A stretch of 64,000 nt of DNA, taken from contig NCGK01000001.1 of NCBI GenBank assembly GCA_002281735.1, positions 124,001 to 188,000 on the forward strand, in the 5' to 3' direction. Shown here piece after piece: positions 9,627 to 19,442 of this stretch. The stretch's first letter is position 1. Each line of letters opens with the position of its first letter. This DNA comes from Gammaproteobacteria bacterium 28-57-27 (lineage in GTDB: Bacteria; Pseudomonadota; Gammaproteobacteria; Halothiobacillales; Halothiobacillaceae). The translations under genes were made by a program, and so were the position numbers. The notes below the pieces were generated by a model. It saw only the letters and a list, made by a program, of their open reading frames with translations, searched no databases and was not told the origin of the DNA.

Positions 9627-11720
9627 TTATACCAGACCGAGTCCCGACAGGCTCATGTCGATCAGTTTGATGCCGATGAACGGCACGATCAGCCCGCCCA
9701 GCCCGTAGATCAGCATGTTGCGGCGCAACAGCATGGCCGCGCTTTGCGGGCGGTAGGCCACCCCTTTGAGTGCCAGCGGGATGAGGACAATGATAATCAG
9801 CGCGTTGAAGATCACCGCTGACAGAATCGCCGAATTCGGGCTGCTCAGCCCCATCACATTAAGCGTGGCGAGTTGCGGATAGGTGCTGACGAAGGCAGCC
9901 GGGATCACCGCGAAATACTTGGCAATATCGTTGGCAATACTGAAGGTGGTCAGCGAACCGCGCGTCATCAGCATCTGTTTGCCGGTCTCGACCACCTCGA
10001 TCAGCTTGGTGGGATTGGAGTCGAGATCAACCATATTGCCCGCTTCCTTGGCCGCCTGCGTGCCGGAGTTCATGGCGACCGCGACATCGGCTTGCGCCAG
10101 CGCGGGCGCGTCGTTGGTGCCGTCGCCGGTCATCGCCACCAAGTGTCCCTCGGCCTGATGCTTGCGAATCAGACTGAGCTTGGCCTCGGGCGTGGCCTCG
10201 GCCAGGAAATCGTCCACTCCAGCCTCGGCGGCGATAGCAGCGGCGGTGATGCGGTTGTCGCCGGTAATCATGATGGTTTTGATGCCCATGCGACGCAGCT
10301 CGGCGAAGCGCTCCTTGATGCCGCCCTTGACGATGTCTTTGAGCTCCATCACACCCATTACGCGCGCGCCGTCCGCCACCACCAGCGGGGTGCTGCCGCG
10401 ACGGGAAACGGCATCAATGATGATTGAAATCTGCTGCGGAAACGTTCCGCCCAGACCTTGTACATGCGTCTGGATGGCGCTGGCCGAACCCTTGCGGATC
10501 TGCCGTTCACCCAGATCGACGCCGCTCATGCGGGTCTGCGCGGAGAAGTGGATGAAATGCGCGTCCAACGCGTGAATGTCACGCTCGCGCAGGTTGTACT
10601 TCTGTTTGGCGAGCACCACGATGCTGCGGCCTTCCGGGGTTTCGTCGGCCAGTGATGCAAGCTGGGCGGCGTCCGCCAGCTCCGCCTCGCTTACGCCAGG
10701 GGCGCGGATGAACTCAGTGGCCTGACGGTTGCCGAGGGTGATGGTGCCGGTCTTGTCCAGCAGCAGCACATCCACGTCACCCGCTGCTTCCACCGCGCGA
10801 CCGGAGGTGGCGATGACATTCGCCTGCATCATGCGGCTCATGCCCGCCACGCCGATGGCCGACAGCAGCCCGGCGATGGTGGTGGGAATCAGACAGACCA
10901 GTAGGGCGACCAGCACCGTGATGGAAACGGGCGAACCTGATCCGGCCACATTTACGCTGAACACCGAGAACGGCAGCATGGTCACCGTCACGGTCAGGAA
11001 GATAATGGTCAGCGCCACCAGCAGGATGGTCAGGGCAATCTCGTTCGGCGTTTTCTGGCGCGTGGCGCCCTCTACCATGGCGATCATGCGATCAATAAAG
11101 GCCTCACCGGGGTTGACTGTGACCCGCACCACCAGCCAGTCGGACAACACCGTGGTGCCACCCGTGACCGAGGAAAAATCGCCGCCCGACTCGCGGATGA
11201 CCGGCGCAGATTCGCCGGTGATGGCCGATTCGTTGACCGAGGCCACGCCCTCAATGATTTCGCCGTCGGCGGGAATCGTGTCTCCCGCTTCGATCAGCAC
11301 CACATCGCCTTTGCGCAGCGCTTCACCCGGCACCTGATCGACCATCGCGCCGTAGCGCGCCTCGCGCAGCTTTTTGGCGACCACCATTTTCTTGCCGCCA
11401 CGCAAGGCACGCGCCTGAGCCTTGCTGCGCCCCTCGGCGATGGCTTCGGCGAAGTTGGCGAACAGCACGGTGAACCAAAGCCAAAGTGCAATCGCCAGGG
11501 TGAAGCCCGAACTTTCTGCGGCTTGTTGGCTTTCGCCGTCCCACATGGGTTGCAGCCAGAGAGATTGCAGCCAGAGCAGCGTGGTCAGCAGGCTACCGAT
11601 GTAAACGACAAACATCACCGGGTTGCGCCATTGCACGCGCGGGTCGAGTTTCTTGAAGGCATCGACGATGGCCGACTTCACCAGGCTAGGGTCAAGCATC
11701 GTCAGGGTTTTATGCGACAT
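9627..11720 (-). CDS. kdpB: KdpB, catalytic P-type ATPase subunit
   Basis: P-type ATPase of 697 residues that powers K+ import through KdpA. Motifs in order are the actuator loop ITGESAPV, the phosphorylation site [19 protein letters not shown] and the hinge [17 protein letters not shown]. Membrane helices lie in the N-terminal 90 residues, around 215-280 and at the C-terminus. The start follows a clean AGGAG-like site (rc of ctcctt at 11728-11733). The 190-bp gap to kdpA is unusually long for this operon and is filled with the five-hairpin array described separately, which could lower kdpB output relative to kdpA. Confidence 0.96.
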   Translation of the reverse strand: MSHKTLTMLDPSLVKSAIVDAFKKLDPRVQWRNPVMFVVYIGSLLTTLLWLQSLWLQPMWDGESQQAAESSGFTLAIALWLWFTVLFANFAEAIAEGRSKAQARALRGGKKMVVAKKLREARYGAMVDQVPGEALRKGDVVLIEAGDTIPADGEIIEGVASVNESAITGESAPVIRESGGDFSSVTGGTTVLSDWLVVRVTVNPGEAFIDRMIAMVEGATRQKTPNEIALTILLVALTIIFLTVTVTMLPFSVFSVNVAGSGSPVSITVLVALLVCLIPTTIAGLLSAIGVAGMSRMMQANVIATSGRAVEAAGDVDVLLLDKTGTITLGNRQATEFIRAPGVSEAELADAAQLASLADETPEGRSIVVLAKQKYNLRERDIHALDAHFIHFSAQTRMSGVDLGERQIRKGSASAIQTHVQGLGGTFPQQISIIIDAVSRRGSTPLVVADGARVMGVMELKDIVKGGIKERFAELRRMGIKTIMITGDNRITAAAIAAEAGVDDFLAEATPEAKLSLIRKHQAEGHLVAMTGDGTNDAPALAQADVAVAMNSGTQAAKEAGNMVDLDSNPTKLIEVVETGKQMLMTRGSLTTFSIANDIAKYFAVIPAAFVSTYPQLATLNVMGLSSPNSAILSAVIFNALIIIVLIPLALKGVAYRPQSAAMLLRRNMLIYGLGGLIVPFIGIKLIDMSLSGLGLV

Positions 11721-11742
11721 AATTTATCTCCTTAATGGGCGG

Positions 11743-11904
11743 CTCATCAGGTTGCTGAAATATTTATTTCAGTAACCTGATGAGGCACGCCATGGATGGC
11801 TTGCTCGCAAATCAATCACTGCAAGTGATTGATTTGCGAGAGCCCCGTGCGGACATGCGCCGCGCGGGGCGAGCTGAAAAACTGCATGGAAGCAGTTTTT
11901 CAGC
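11743..11904. repeat. Five-hairpin array, copy A (kdpA-kdpB gap)
   Basis: Five consecutive stem-loops. H1 11743-11784: 19-bp arms ending in GGTTGCTGAAAT with a 4-nt loop. H2 about 11785-11805: GCCAT-GG-ATGGC core. H3 11804-11840: 17-bp perfect arms CTCGCAAATCAATCACT with loop GCA. H4 11842-11870: GCCCCGTGCGG arms. H5 11873-11904: GCTGAAAAACTGC arms. The order matches copy C at 55765 and, inverted, copy B at 36778. It fills almost the whole spacer between two co-transcribed kdp genes. Confidence 0.85.
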
Positions 11905-11910
11905 ATTTAG

Positions 11911-13653
11911 TTATTGAGCGGGCCAGAGCATCAGGTGTTCGACCATCGGCCCCAGAGCCAATGCGGGAACGTAGTTGAGCAGGCCGACCAGCAGAACCGT
12001 GCCGATCAACAAGGCGACGAACAGCGGTCCATGCGTCGGCAGGGTTCCGCTGGTTTCGGCGATGCGTTTCTTGGCGGCCAGCGCCCCCGCAATCGCCAGC
12101 ACCGGCACAATCACGCCGAAGCGACCAAACCACATGGCCACTGCCAGCAGCAGGTTGTAGAAGGGGGTATTGGCGCTCAGACCCGCAAAGGCGCTGCCGT
12201 TGTTGTTGGCGGCGGAGCTGAGGGCGTACAGCACTTCGGAAAAACCGTGCGCGCCGGGGTTGAAAATGCCTGCCCGTCCATCTGTGAGCAGCACGGCAAC
12301 GGACGTTCCGATCAACACCAGCAGCGGCGTGACCAGAATGGCGACCGACACCATCTTCATCTCGAAGGCTTCGATCTTCTTGCCCTGGTATTCCGGGGTA
12401 CGACCAATCATCAGACCGGCAATGAAGACGGCCAGGATGGCGAAGATCAGCATTCCATAAAGACCGGAACCGACGCCGCCGAACACCACCTCGCCAAGCT
12501 GCATCAACGCCATCGGGATCATGCCGCCCAGCGGGGTGTAGGAATCGTGCATGGAGTTCACCGCGCCGCAGGAGGCCGCCGTGGTAATGGTGGCGAACAG
12601 CGCGGAATCGACGATACCAAAGCGCGCCTCCTTGCCTTCCATATTGCCGCCGGGCTGCGATCCGCCAGCGCTTACGGACTGGCTGACGGACTGATCGACG
12701 CCGGTGTTCGTCAAGAGCGGATTGCCCTGTTGTTCTGCGCTGATCGTCACCATGGCCAGCGACACGAACAGGACGCTCATGGCGGCCAGCAATGCCCAGC
12801 CTTGGCGACTGGAGCCGACCATGCGCCCGAAGGTGAAGGTCAGCGCCGCCGGAATCAGGAAGATCGACAGCATTTGCAGGAGGTTGCTCAGCGGCGTCGG
12901 ATTTTCGAACGGATGCGCCGAGTTGACATTAAAGAAGCCGCCGCCATTGGTACCGATCATCTTGATCGCCTCCTGCGACGCGACCGGCCCCATGGCGAGG
13001 GTTTGCGGCTGGGCACCTTGCAGCGATTGCACATCCACATAGGCCGCGAAATTCTGGATCACGCCCTGACTAACCAGCACCAGCGCGAACACGATGGACA
13101 GCGGCAGCAGGATGTAAAGCGTGACACGGGTCAGATCAACCCAGAAGTTACCAATGGTCGCGCTGGAGTGACGCGCGAAACCACGAATCAGGGCAATCGC
13201 CACCACGATGCCAGTCGCCGCAGACAGGAAGTTCTGCACCGTCAGCCCCAGCATCTGGGTGAGGTAGCTCATGGTGGTTTCACCGCCATAACCCTGCCAG
13301 TTGGTGTTGGTGACAAACGAGACCGCTGTGTTGAACGATGAATCCGGGCTTACCGCTGCCATCAGCTGGGGATTGAACGGCAGCCCGTGCTGAATGCGCT
13401 GCAAGAGATACAGGAACAGCACGCCCAGCAGACTGAACAAAAGCACGGCCATGGCATACGCTAGCCATCCCGTCTCTTTCTCTCGATCCACCCCCGCCAG
13501 GCGGTAGAGCAATGATTCGAACGGCGCACCCACACGCGATAGCAGGTGTTTGCGCCCCTCCATGACATCGGCGATATACCCGCCCAAGGGTTTCGCCAAA
13601 ACCAACAGCACGAGCATGTACAGCCCGAGCATTAACCAGGCATGTTGTGTCAT
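11911..13653 (-). CDS. kdpA: KdpA, K+-channel-like subunit
   Basis: Integral membrane protein of 580 residues that binds and conducts K+ in the KdpFABC pump. It has about ten hydrophobic helices and the pore-loop segments expected for the family: [31 protein letters not shown], a third around [17 protein letters not shown] and a fourth around [19 protein letters not shown]. The start overlaps the kdpF stop (TGATG), so expression of the two is coupled. Length and all pore segments are normal. Confidence 0.96.
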   Translation of the reverse strand: MTQHAWLMLGLYMLVLLVLAKPLGGYIADVMEGRKHLLSRVGAPFESLLYRLAGVDREKETGWLAYAMAVLLFSLLGVLFLYLLQRIQHGLPFNPQLMAAVSPDSSFNTAVSFVTNTNWQGYGGETTMSYLTQMLGLTVQNFLSAATGIVVAIALIRGFARHSSATIGNFWVDLTRVTLYILLPLSIVFALVLVSQGVIQNFAAYVDVQSLQGAQPQTLAMGPVASQEAIKMIGTNGGGFFNVNSAHPFENPTPLSNLLQMLSIFLIPAALTFTFGRMVGSSRQGWALLAAMSVLFVSLAMVTISAEQQGNPLLTNTGVDQSVSQSVSAGGSQPGGNMEGKEARFGIVDSALFATITTAASCGAVNSMHDSYTPLGGMIPMALMQLGEVVFGGVGSGLYGMLIFAILAVFIAGLMIGRTPEYQGKKIEAFEMKMVSVAILVTPLLVLIGTSVAVLLTDGRAGIFNPGAHGFSEVLYALSSAANNNGSAFAGLSANTPFYNLLLAVAMWFGRFGVIVPVLAIAGALAAKKRIAETSGTLPTHGPLFVALLIGTVLLVGLLNYVPALALGPMVEHLMLWPAQ

Positions 13654-13742
13654 CAGAATTTCTCCGCTTGAATAAGCGCAACCGCTAAAAAGATCAGTAG
13701 CTCAGCCGCGACAACGAGGCCGATCACATAAATCCAGCTCAT
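13653..13742 (-). CDS. kdpF: KdpF small subunit
   Basis: A 29-residue single-helix peptide, [20 protein letters not shown] then VALIQAEKF, which fits KdpF in length, hydrophobicity and position. KdpF stabilises the KdpFABC complex in the membrane. Its stop shares bases with the kdpA start, and its own ATG overlaps the stop of another small peptide gene upstream (ATGA). It is shorter than common gene-finder limits. Confidence 0.85.
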   Translation of the reverse strand: MSWIYVIGLVVAAELLIFLAVALIQAEKF

Positions 13743-13831
13743 AGTTGACCCCCTAACTTGGCACAGCCCCACGCCAGCCCTGTAAGAGTGATAAAAAATG
13801 CTGTGATAACAAAGATATAAACGATGTCCAT
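13739..13831 (-). CDS. Small membrane peptide upstream of kdpF
   Basis: Thirty codons beginning MDIVYIFVITAFFITLTGLA and ending [11 protein letters not shown] strong ribosome site GGAGG lies a few bases before the ATG, and the stop overlaps the kdpF ATG, so it looks like a genuine first gene of the kdp operon. One hydrophobic helix is followed by a short tail with one Cys. I recall similar short peptides with a GC-E/K-L tail before kdpF in other proteobacteria, but no function is known to me. Confidence 0.65.
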   Translation of the reverse strand: MDIVYIFVITAFFITLTGLAWGCAKLGGQL

Positions 13832-14051
13832 ACGAACCTCCACGCGTGTTTTCTCACGTTGAGTATCGTAGGTTCTATGGGATAAAAATCGTGAAAAAAT
13901 CAGCGGAGAGAACGTAAAAAACGCGTAAAAATCAGCTTCATGTTCTGATGGGCGGTGCAGTTAGCAATGTCTTTAAATTTGCATAACCAAGCTCGAATTG
14001 TGCGAATGAATTCGCACCTACAGAGCACTGGGCAAAGTCGTAAGTAGGTTT
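13832..14051. promoter_or_regulatory. Leader region of the kdp operon
   Basis: About 220 bases between aroE and the first kdp peptide. Read on the minus strand, the part nearest the operon (13870-13936) has several T-rich, similar stretches (TTTTTACG, TTTTTTACG, TTTTTCACG, TTTTTATC) of the kind KdpE binds, but I cannot fix a promoter. The aroE-proximal part holds a short REP-type hairpin, listed separately. Confidence 0.3.
14000..14022 (-). repeat. REP-type palindrome
   Basis: GTGCGAAT-GA-ATTCGCAC is a perfect 8-bp hairpin followed by CTACA; on the minus strand it reads TGTAGGTGCGAATTCATTCG, resembling the GTAGG-headed palindromes inside the element at 3973. It lies just downstream of aroE's stop and may terminate or stabilise that transcript. 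Confidence 0.5.
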
Positions 14052-14900
14052 TTAACGCATGCTGATACGCAGTGCCTGCGTATCGGGTCTTACGCCACGC
14101 CACAAATAAAAACTCTCCGCCGCTTGTTCGAGCAACATGCCCAGCCCGTCCAGCGCCAGGCTTGCGCCGCGGGCTTGCGCCCAGCGTTGAAAGGCGGTGG
14201 GTTCATTGCCGTAGGCCATGTCGTAGGCTACGCCGCCGGGCTGCAACAGCTTTTCAGGCAAGGGTGGTAGTTCGCCACCCAAGCTGGCGGAGGTGCCGTT
14301 GATAATCACATCAAAGATTTTGCCGTTGAGCTCGTCATAACCACAGCCGTGGATTTGGCTGGCCTGACTGATGGCTTGGCTGCTGACTTGGGTGCCGAGA
14401 TCAGCAAAATCGTGCGCGAGTTGTTGCGCCCGCTCGGCCGTGCGGTTGGCAATCACGAGACTGGCGGGGTGCGTGGCGAGGAGGGGAGCGAGTACGCCAC
14501 GTACCGCACCGCCTGCGCCCAGGATCAGGATATTGGCATCCTTGAGGGTGACATCGTGATATTGCAGGTCGCGTACCAGACCGACGCCATCGGTGTTGTC
14601 GCCTTCAATGCTGCCATCCGCTTGGAACACGAGCGTGTTGACCGCACCGGCGCGTTCGGCGCGTGGGCTGAGGCGATCTGCCAGCGCATAGGCTTCCAAC
14701 TTGAATGGAACAGTGACATTCATCCCGCGTCCGCCTGCGTTTTGAAAGTCCTTGACGCTTTGATAGAAGTCATCCAGCGGGGCGAGCAGGGCGTCGTAAC
14801 GCATGTTTTGCCCGGTTTGTGCGGCAAACTGGGTGTGAATCCTGGGTGATTTGCTATGGCTGATGGGGTTGCCGATCACGGCGTAGTGGTCGATGCTCAT
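14052..14900 (-). CDS. aroE: Shikimate dehydrogenase
   Basis: NADP-dependent enzyme reducing 3-dehydroshikimate to shikimate in aromatic amino-acid synthesis; 282 residues, normal length. The N-terminal substrate domain shows [17 protein letters not shown] and NVTVPFK (catalytic Lys), and the Rossmann part shows [10 protein letters not shown] followed by IANRTAERA, the NADP-binding NRT/S-R signature. The C-terminal motif [17 protein letters not shown] is typical. It is a single gene divergent from the peroxiredoxin-glutaredoxin gene. Confidence 0.96.
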   Translation of the reverse strand: MSIDHYAVIGNPISHSKSPRIHTQFAAQTGQNMRYDALLAPLDDFYQSVKDFQNAGGRGMNVTVPFKLEAYALADRLSPRAERAGAVNTLVFQADGSIEGDNTDGVGLVRDLQYHDVTLKDANILILGAGGAVRGVLAPLLATHPASLVIANRTAERAQQLAHDFADLGTQVSSQAISQASQIHGCGYDELNGKIFDVIINGTSASLGGELPPLPEKLLQPGGVAYDMAYGNEPTAFQRWAQARGASLALDGLGMLLEQAAESFYLWRGVRPDTQALRISMR

Positions 14901-14929
14901 GGTGATTTTTACTGTTTCAGCTTGGTTGG

Positions 14930-14972
14930 ATAGTTATTGGCTATGGAGTGCGTGTGAAATTCCAATTTCACA
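14930..14972. promoter_or_regulatory. Palindromic sites in the aroE / peroxiredoxin-glutaredoxin gap
   Basis: Two dyads lie in the divergent spacer. ATAG-TTATTGG-CTAT (14930-14944) has the ATAG-N7-CTAT spacing of half an OxyR site. TGTGAAATTCCAATTTCACA (14953-14972) is a perfect 9-bp inverted repeat with a 2-nt centre; its spacing does not fit CRP. Either could control the peroxidase gene, whose ATG is at 15066. Confidence 0.35.
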
Positions 14973-15065
14973 GCCAGCGTTGTGCTGTTTATGCTGAACC
15001 CGAACTCCAAAATCGTTGGGGATGTTCGTAAAGATTGGTTTTTAACTCTATATGAGGTGTGCATC

Positions 15066-15806
15066 ATGTTTGAAAATCGCGAAGGCCAGAAGGTGCCGAA
15101 TGTTGTGTTCCATACCCGCCAAAACAATGCGTGGGTCGATGTTACGACGGATGACTTGTTCAAGGGTAAGACAGTCATCGTGTTCTCGCTGCCGGGGGCG
15201 TTTACGCCGACCTGCTCATCCAGTCACGTGCCGCGTTTCAATGAGCTTGCGCCGCTGTTTTTCGAGAATGGTGTAGACAGCATTTTGTGCATGTCGGTCA
15301 ACGACACCTTCGTGATGAACGAGTGGGCGAAGGATCAAAACGCGCCGCACATCACCTTTATTCCTGATGGTAACGGCGAGTTTACCGAAGGTATGGGTTT
15401 GTTGGTGGACAAGGACGATCTCGGTTTCGGCAAGCGTTCATGGCGCTATTCCATGCTGGTGCGCGATGGTGTGATCGAGAAAATGTTTATCGAGCCGAAT
15501 GTGCCGGGCGATCCCTATGAAGTGTCGGATGGCGACACCATGATGGATTACATGCTGCCGGGCGCGAACAAGCCGGCCTCGGTATTGGTGTTCAGCCGTG
15601 ATGGTTGCCCGTTCTGCGCGCGCGCCAAGGGGATGCTGGCGGATGCGGGCATGGCTTATGACGAAGTGATCGTGGGTGGGGATGAAGTGACCATACGTGG
15701 TTTGCGTGCGGCCACCGGGCGCGAAAGCGTGCCGCAGGTGTTTATCGACGGCAAGCATATCGGCGGTTCGGATGATTTGGCTGCGTGGTTTGCTGCGAAG
15801 TCATAA
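15066..15806 (+). CDS. Hybrid peroxiredoxin-glutaredoxin
   Basis: Glutathione-dependent peroxidase, 246 residues, that reduces H2O2 and alkyl hydroperoxides. The Prx5-type domain (about 1-160) carries the peroxidatic Cys50 in [16 protein letters not shown]; the C-terminal glutaredoxin domain (about 170-246) carries the redox motif [11 protein letters not shown] and the GSH-binding SVPQVFI and GGSDDL segments. This is the PGdx fusion known from Haemophilus and other gammaproteobacteria. I chose the ATG at 15066, where homology begins. The next gene is glutathione reductase, which supplies the reductant, so the pair forms a peroxide defence unit. Confidence 0.93.
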   Translation: MFENREGQKVPNVVFHTRQNNAWVDVTTDDLFKGKTVIVFSLPGAFTPTCSSSHVPRFNELAPLFFENGVDSILCMSVNDTFVMNEWAKDQNAPHITFIPDGNGEFTEGMGLLVDKDDLGFGKRSWRYSMLVRDGVIEKMFIEPNVPGDPYEVSDGDTMMDYMLPGANKPASVLVFSRDGCPFCARAKGMLADAGMAYDEVIVGGDEVTIRGLRAATGRESVPQVFIDGKHIGGSDDLAAWFAAKS

Positions 15807-15894
15807 GCTTGAAAGGTAGTTAGGGTCATGATTGATCCACCGGGCGGTGCAAGCGCCGCCCGATTCATTTTTAGCAGTTCCAGAGGACATGTTT

Positions 15895-17265
15895 ATGAGT
15901 ACCCCCCAACATTTTGATTTGATTGCCTTAGGCGGCGGAAGCGGCGGTTTGGCTGCTGCCGAGCGTGCCGCACAATTGGGCAAGCGTGTGCTGTTGATTG
16001 AGCCGAATGCCTTGGGTGGAACCTGCGTGAATCTGGGTTGCGTACCGAAAAAGCTGATGTGGTACGGCGCGCAGGTGGCGGAAAGCCTGCGTAATGCCGC
16101 AGGTTTCGGTTTTGATGTGGAAGTGAAGGGCTTTTCCTGGAAAACCCTGGTGGATGCGCGCCGCGCGCGGGTGAAGGGAATTGGTGACTGGTGGGCGGGC
16201 TATGCCGTGGAGCAGGGGATTACCTTGGTCAAAGGGTATGGTCGCTTTGTGAACGCCAACACTGTCGAGGTGGATGGTGAGCAATACACCGCGCCGCATA
16301 TTGTCGTCAGCACCGGCGGGCGTCCGTTTGTGCCGCCGGTTCCCGGCGCGGACTTGGGCATTACTTCGGATGGTTTTTTTGCGCTGGATGAGCAACCCAA
16401 GCGTGTGGCGATTCTCGGCGGCGGTTATATCGGCGTGGAAATCGCCGGCTTGATGCGCTCCTTTGGTTCTGAAGTGACGGTGGCCGATATTGCGCCGCGC
16501 ATTTTGATGCCATTTGATTTGATGTTGAGCGAAACCTTGAGCCAGCATATGCGTCATGAAGGTATCGAATTGCGTATGCCCTTCCGCACAGCGGGTTTGC
16601 GCAAGACGGATGATGGCATTGTGATCGACGGTGCCGAGGGCGAGGCGCTGGGGCCGTTTGATTGTGTGATCTGGGCGGCGGGGCGTAAGCCGAATACCGA
16701 AGCCATTGGTTTGGATGTGGCGGGCGTCGAGGTGCAGCCGAATGGCTTTGTGCCGACCGATGCTTACCAGAACACCAATGTGGCGGGCATTTATGCGATT
16801 GGCGACATTACCGGGCGCGTGGCCTTGACTCCGGTGGCGGTGGCGGCGGGGCGGCGTTTGATGATGCGCCTGTTTGCCGGGCAGGCCGAGGCTAAACTCA
16901 ACTACGACAATATCCCCAGCGTGGTGTTTTCACATCCGCCGATGGGTAGCGTCGGTCTGACCGAAACCCAGGCACGCGAGCAATTTGGTATGGCGGTGAC
17001 GGTCTACCAAACTGACTTCACACCGATGAAATATGCCATGGTGGCGCACAAGTCGCCGACGGCGATGAAGCTGGTGTGTGTCGGTACGGAAGAAAAAGTG
17101 ATTGGTGTGCACATCATCGGCGACGGCGCGGACGAGATGTTGCAAGGCTTCGGTGTGGCGGTGAAAGCTGGCCTGACCAAGGCGGATTTCGATAACACTG
17201 TGGCGATTCACCCCACCAGTAGCGAAGAATTGGTCACGCTGAAGGTGCCAAATCCAGCGCTGTGA
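15895..17265 (+). CDS. gor: Glutathione-disulfide reductase
   Basis: FAD enzyme of 456 residues that regenerates GSH with NADPH. The FAD-binding [14 protein letters not shown], the redox-active disulfide [13 protein letters not shown], the NADPH-binding [11 protein letters not shown] and the C-terminal HPTSSEE with the catalytic His and Glu are all present. The ATG at 15895 follows an AGAGGA ribosome site; the ATG at 15889 is less likely. It lies 88 bases after the Prx-Grx gene on the same strand and ends at a clear terminator. Confidence 0.95.
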   Translation: MSTPQHFDLIALGGGSGGLAAAERAAQLGKRVLLIEPNALGGTCVNLGCVPKKLMWYGAQVAESLRNAAGFGFDVEVKGFSWKTLVDARRARVKGIGDWWAGYAVEQGITLVKGYGRFVNANTVEVDGEQYTAPHIVVSTGGRPFVPPVPGADLGITSDGFFALDEQPKRVAILGGGYIGVEIAGLMRSFGSEVTVADIAPRILMPFDLMLSETLSQHMRHEGIELRMPFRTAGLRKTDDGIVIDGAEGEALGPFDCVIWAAGRKPNTEAIGLDVAGVEVQPNGFVPTDAYQNTNVAGIYAIGDITGRVALTPVAVAAGRRLMMRLFAGQAEAKLNYDNIPSVVFSHPPMGSVGLTETQAREQFGMAVTVYQTDFTPMKYAMVAHKSPTAMKLVCVGTEEKVIGVHIIGDGADEMLQGFGVAVKAGLTKADFDNTVAIHPTSSEELVTLKVPNPAL

Positions 17266-17294
17266 CGGCTTGGGTGTTGATTGCTTGAGCCAAT

Positions 17295-17325
17295 AAAAAC
17301 GCCGGAATCCAGTCCGGCGTTTTTG
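17295..17325 (+). terminator. Rho-independent terminator after gor
   Basis: AAAACGCCGGA-ATCCAG-TCCGGCGTTTTTG: a GC-rich stem with flanking A and T tracts, so it can act in both directions between gor and the convergent lipoprotein gene. A second hairpin, TGTACCTCACGCC/GGCGTGGGGTACA, lies just beyond (17332-17359). Confidence 0.9.
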
Positions 17326-17381
17326 TTGGGCTGTACCTCACGCCAAGGCGTGGGGTACACACTCAGCTCATTGAGCTTGGC

Positions 17382-17708
17382 TTATCGGGCGGGGTAAGGG
17401 CCTGCATTCTTCTGCTCAGCCGCTTGTTTAACGGCCATATCACCTTGGAATTTAGCCTTTTCAGCCAATTTGGTGGCCTTGGCATAATCACCCGCAGCAG
17501 CGGCTGTTTCAGCTTGCTTGACCAAATCTTCCTTGTAAAACCACTGGTTATTGGCCTTTTTGGCGGCAGCCTGTGCTGTTTTGGCTTCGGAGAGTGCCTT
17601 ATCGTAAGCATCTGCTGAGCCGGTGGATTCAGGCGTGCTGGCGCAGGCGGCCAGCAGAGCCAGGGCGGCGGCGATCGTCAAAGTCTTGAACATGGCGCTT
17701 GGCTTCAT
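17382..17708 (-). CDS. Small DUF4398-like lipoprotein
   Basis: About 108 residues with a lipoprotein signal (KTLTIAAALALLAAC, lipobox LAAC) and a mature region rich in Ala, Lys, Glu and Gln that should be helical, possibly coiled-coil. The pattern of short helical lipoprotein with repeated A-x-x-A-x-x-A heptads resembles DUF4398 proteins, whose function is not known. I chose the ATG at 17708 because AGAGGA precedes it by about 11 bases; the ATG at 17693 (MFKTL) is also possible. It is monocistronic and convergent with gor. Confidence 0.75.
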   Translation of the reverse strand: MKPSAMFKTLTIAAALALLAACASTPESTGSADAYDKALSEAKTAQAAAKKANNQWFYKEDLVKQAETAAAAGDYAKATKLAEKAKFQGDMAVKQAAEQKNAGPYPAR

Positions 17709-17843
17709 AATGCAGTACATCCTCTTGGTTGACGTTTGGGTGGGCGCTTTGGGTCAATGTGTGACCGTTACTCAGTATTGAGTTTACCGGGCATGAGCCA
17801 ATCTCTATAATCGCAAAAATTGTTGCAAAGGAAAGTCTATCTT

Positions 17844-19304
17844 ATGGTTCGCATTCTTGAGGAAGGCCTAACCTTCGACGACGTACTCCTCGTCCCCGCG
17901 CACTCCATCGTTTTGCCTAGAGACGTTTCTTTGGTCACGCGCTTTACGCGTGACATTGCGCTCAACATTCCTATGGTGTCTGCGGCCATGGATACGGTGA
18001 CCGAAGCCGCGCTGGCTATTGCCCTTGCCCAAGAAGGCGGCATCGGCATTATTCACAAAAACATGTCGGCCGAGCAGCAGGCGCGGCACGTGCGCAAAGT
18101 GAAAAAGTACGAAAGCGGTGTCATTAAAGACCCGATTACCGTCACACCCCAATCGACGATTCGTGAAGTGAATCAGATGGCGCGTTTACACAATATTTCG
18201 GGCTTCCCGGTGGTGGACGGCTTGAATTTATTGGGCATTGTCACCCATCGTGATTTGCGCTTTGAAACGCAGCTTGATGCTCCAGTCAGCAGCGTGATGA
18301 CGGGGCGCGATAAGTTGGTGACAGTGCGTGAAGGCGCTAGCCGCGACGAGGTTTTGGGCTTGTTGCACAAGCACCGCATCGAAAAGATTCTGGTCATCAA
18401 CGACGATTTCCACCTGCGCGGCATGATTACCGTGAAGGATATTCAGAAATCCACCGACTTCCCGAATGCGAGCAAGGATACTTACGGCAGCTTGCGCGTG
18501 GGTGCAGCGGTCGGTACAGGTGCTGATACGGAAGCTCGTGTAGCCGCTTTGGTCGAAGCCGGTGTGGATGCGATTGTGGTCGATACCGCACACGGTCATT
18601 CGCAAGGTGTGCTGGATCGCGTGCGTTGGATTAAACACAACTATCCGCAGGTGCAGGTGATCGGTGGCAATATCGCCACCGGCGCAGCTGCGCTTGATCT
18701 GGTCAAGGCCGGAGCCGATGGCGTGAAAGTTGGTATTGGTCCTGGCTCCATTTGCACTACGCGCATCGTCGCCGGTGTGGGCGTGCCACAAATCACCGCG
18801 ATTAAAAATGTCTCCAAAGCCTTGGAAGGCACTGGCGTGCCAATGATTGCCGATGGTGGCATTCGTTTTTCGGGCGATTTGGTCAAGGCCATGGTCGCGG
18901 GTGCGGATTGCGTGATGGTCGGCGGCATGTTCGCCGGCACGGAAGAAGCCCCGGGTGAGGTCGAGCTGTATCAAGGCCGTTCGTACAAGGCCTATCGCGG
19001 TATGGGCTCGATTGGTGCCATGCAGCAAGGCTCTTCGGATCGCTATTTCCAGGGTGAAAATGCCGCCGACAAGCTGGTGCCGGAAGGCATTGAAGGCCGT
19101 GTGCCTTACAAAGGGCCGATGGCGGCGATTGTGCATCAGCTGATGGGTGGTTTGCGCTCCGGTATGGGTTATGTCGGTTGTGCGGATATTGAGCAGCTGC
19201 GCACCAAGCCGTCGTTCGTACGTGTCACTTCGGCGGGCTTGCGTGAAAGCCATGTGCACGATGTACAGATCACCAAGGAAGCACCGAACTACCGCATGGA
19301 TTGA
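17844..19304 (+). CDS. guaB: IMP dehydrogenase
   Basis: Oxidises IMP to XMP with NAD+, the first committed step of GMP synthesis; 486 residues. The (beta/alpha)8 barrel is interrupted by a CBS pair (about 95-205). The active-site loop GPGSICTTR with the nucleophilic Cys, the [13 protein letters not shown] segment and the flap region YRGMGS are present. The ATG at 17844 gives the standard N-terminus [21 protein letters not shown] minus its last residue. It precedes guaA with a 138-bp gap that holds an imperfect long inverted repeat. Confidence 0.97.
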   Translation: MVRILEEGLTFDDVLLVPAHSIVLPRDVSLVTRFTRDIALNIPMVSAAMDTVTEAALAIALAQEGGIGIIHKNMSAEQQARHVRKVKKYESGVIKDPITVTPQSTIREVNQMARLHNISGFPVVDGLNLLGIVTHRDLRFETQLDAPVSSVMTGRDKLVTVREGASRDEVLGLLHKHRIEKILVINDDFHLRGMITVKDIQKSTDFPNASKDTYGSLRVGAAVGTGADTEARVAALVEAGVDAIVVDTAHGHSQGVLDRVRWIKHNYPQVQVIGGNIATGAAALDLVKAGADGVKVGIGPGSICTTRIVAGVGVPQITAIKNVSKALEGTGVPMIADGGIRFSGDLVKAMVAGADCVMVGGMFAGTEEAPGEVELYQGRSYKAYRGMGSIGAMQQGSSDRYFQGENAADKLVPEGIEGRVPYKGPMAAIVHQLMGGLRSGMGYVGCADIEQLRTKPSFVRVTSAGLRESHVHDVQITKEAPNYRMD

Positions 19305-19330
19305 TATTTTTAGGTCAGTAGAGCATTTTT

Positions 19331-19406
19331 GCCACAGAGGCCACAGAGCACACAGAGTTTAAGCTAGGAAAACCTACTACTCTGTGTGCTCCGTGATCTC
19401 TGTGGC
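19331..19406. repeat. CACAGAG inverted-repeat element between guaB and guaA
   Basis: Two 28-nt arms, 19331-19358 (begins GCCACAGAGGCCACAGAGCA) and 19379-19406 (ends CTGTGGC), pair with three mismatches around a 20-nt centre and are followed by a T run. The same arms recur as a wider pair at 45266-45446. As RNA it would form a long hairpin and could act as a partial terminator between guaB and guaA. Confidence 0.7.
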
Positions 19407-19442
19407 TTAGTTTTTTTGCATTTCATTTTTCGGATTTGTTCC

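Noticed and set aside
11743-11904. CRISPR-like array from repeated palindromes
   Set aside because: The hairpins are different from each other and not separated by unique spacers of equal length; no cas gene is near.
14953-14972. CRP-binding site (TGTGA...TCACA)
   Set aside because: The half-sites are separated by 10 bases, not the 6 needed for CRP.
18228-19259. Long minus-strand frame in guaB, and similar ones in guaA, mutS and the AddA-like gene
   Set aside because: Antisense open frames caused by codon bias; no ribosome site and no family features.
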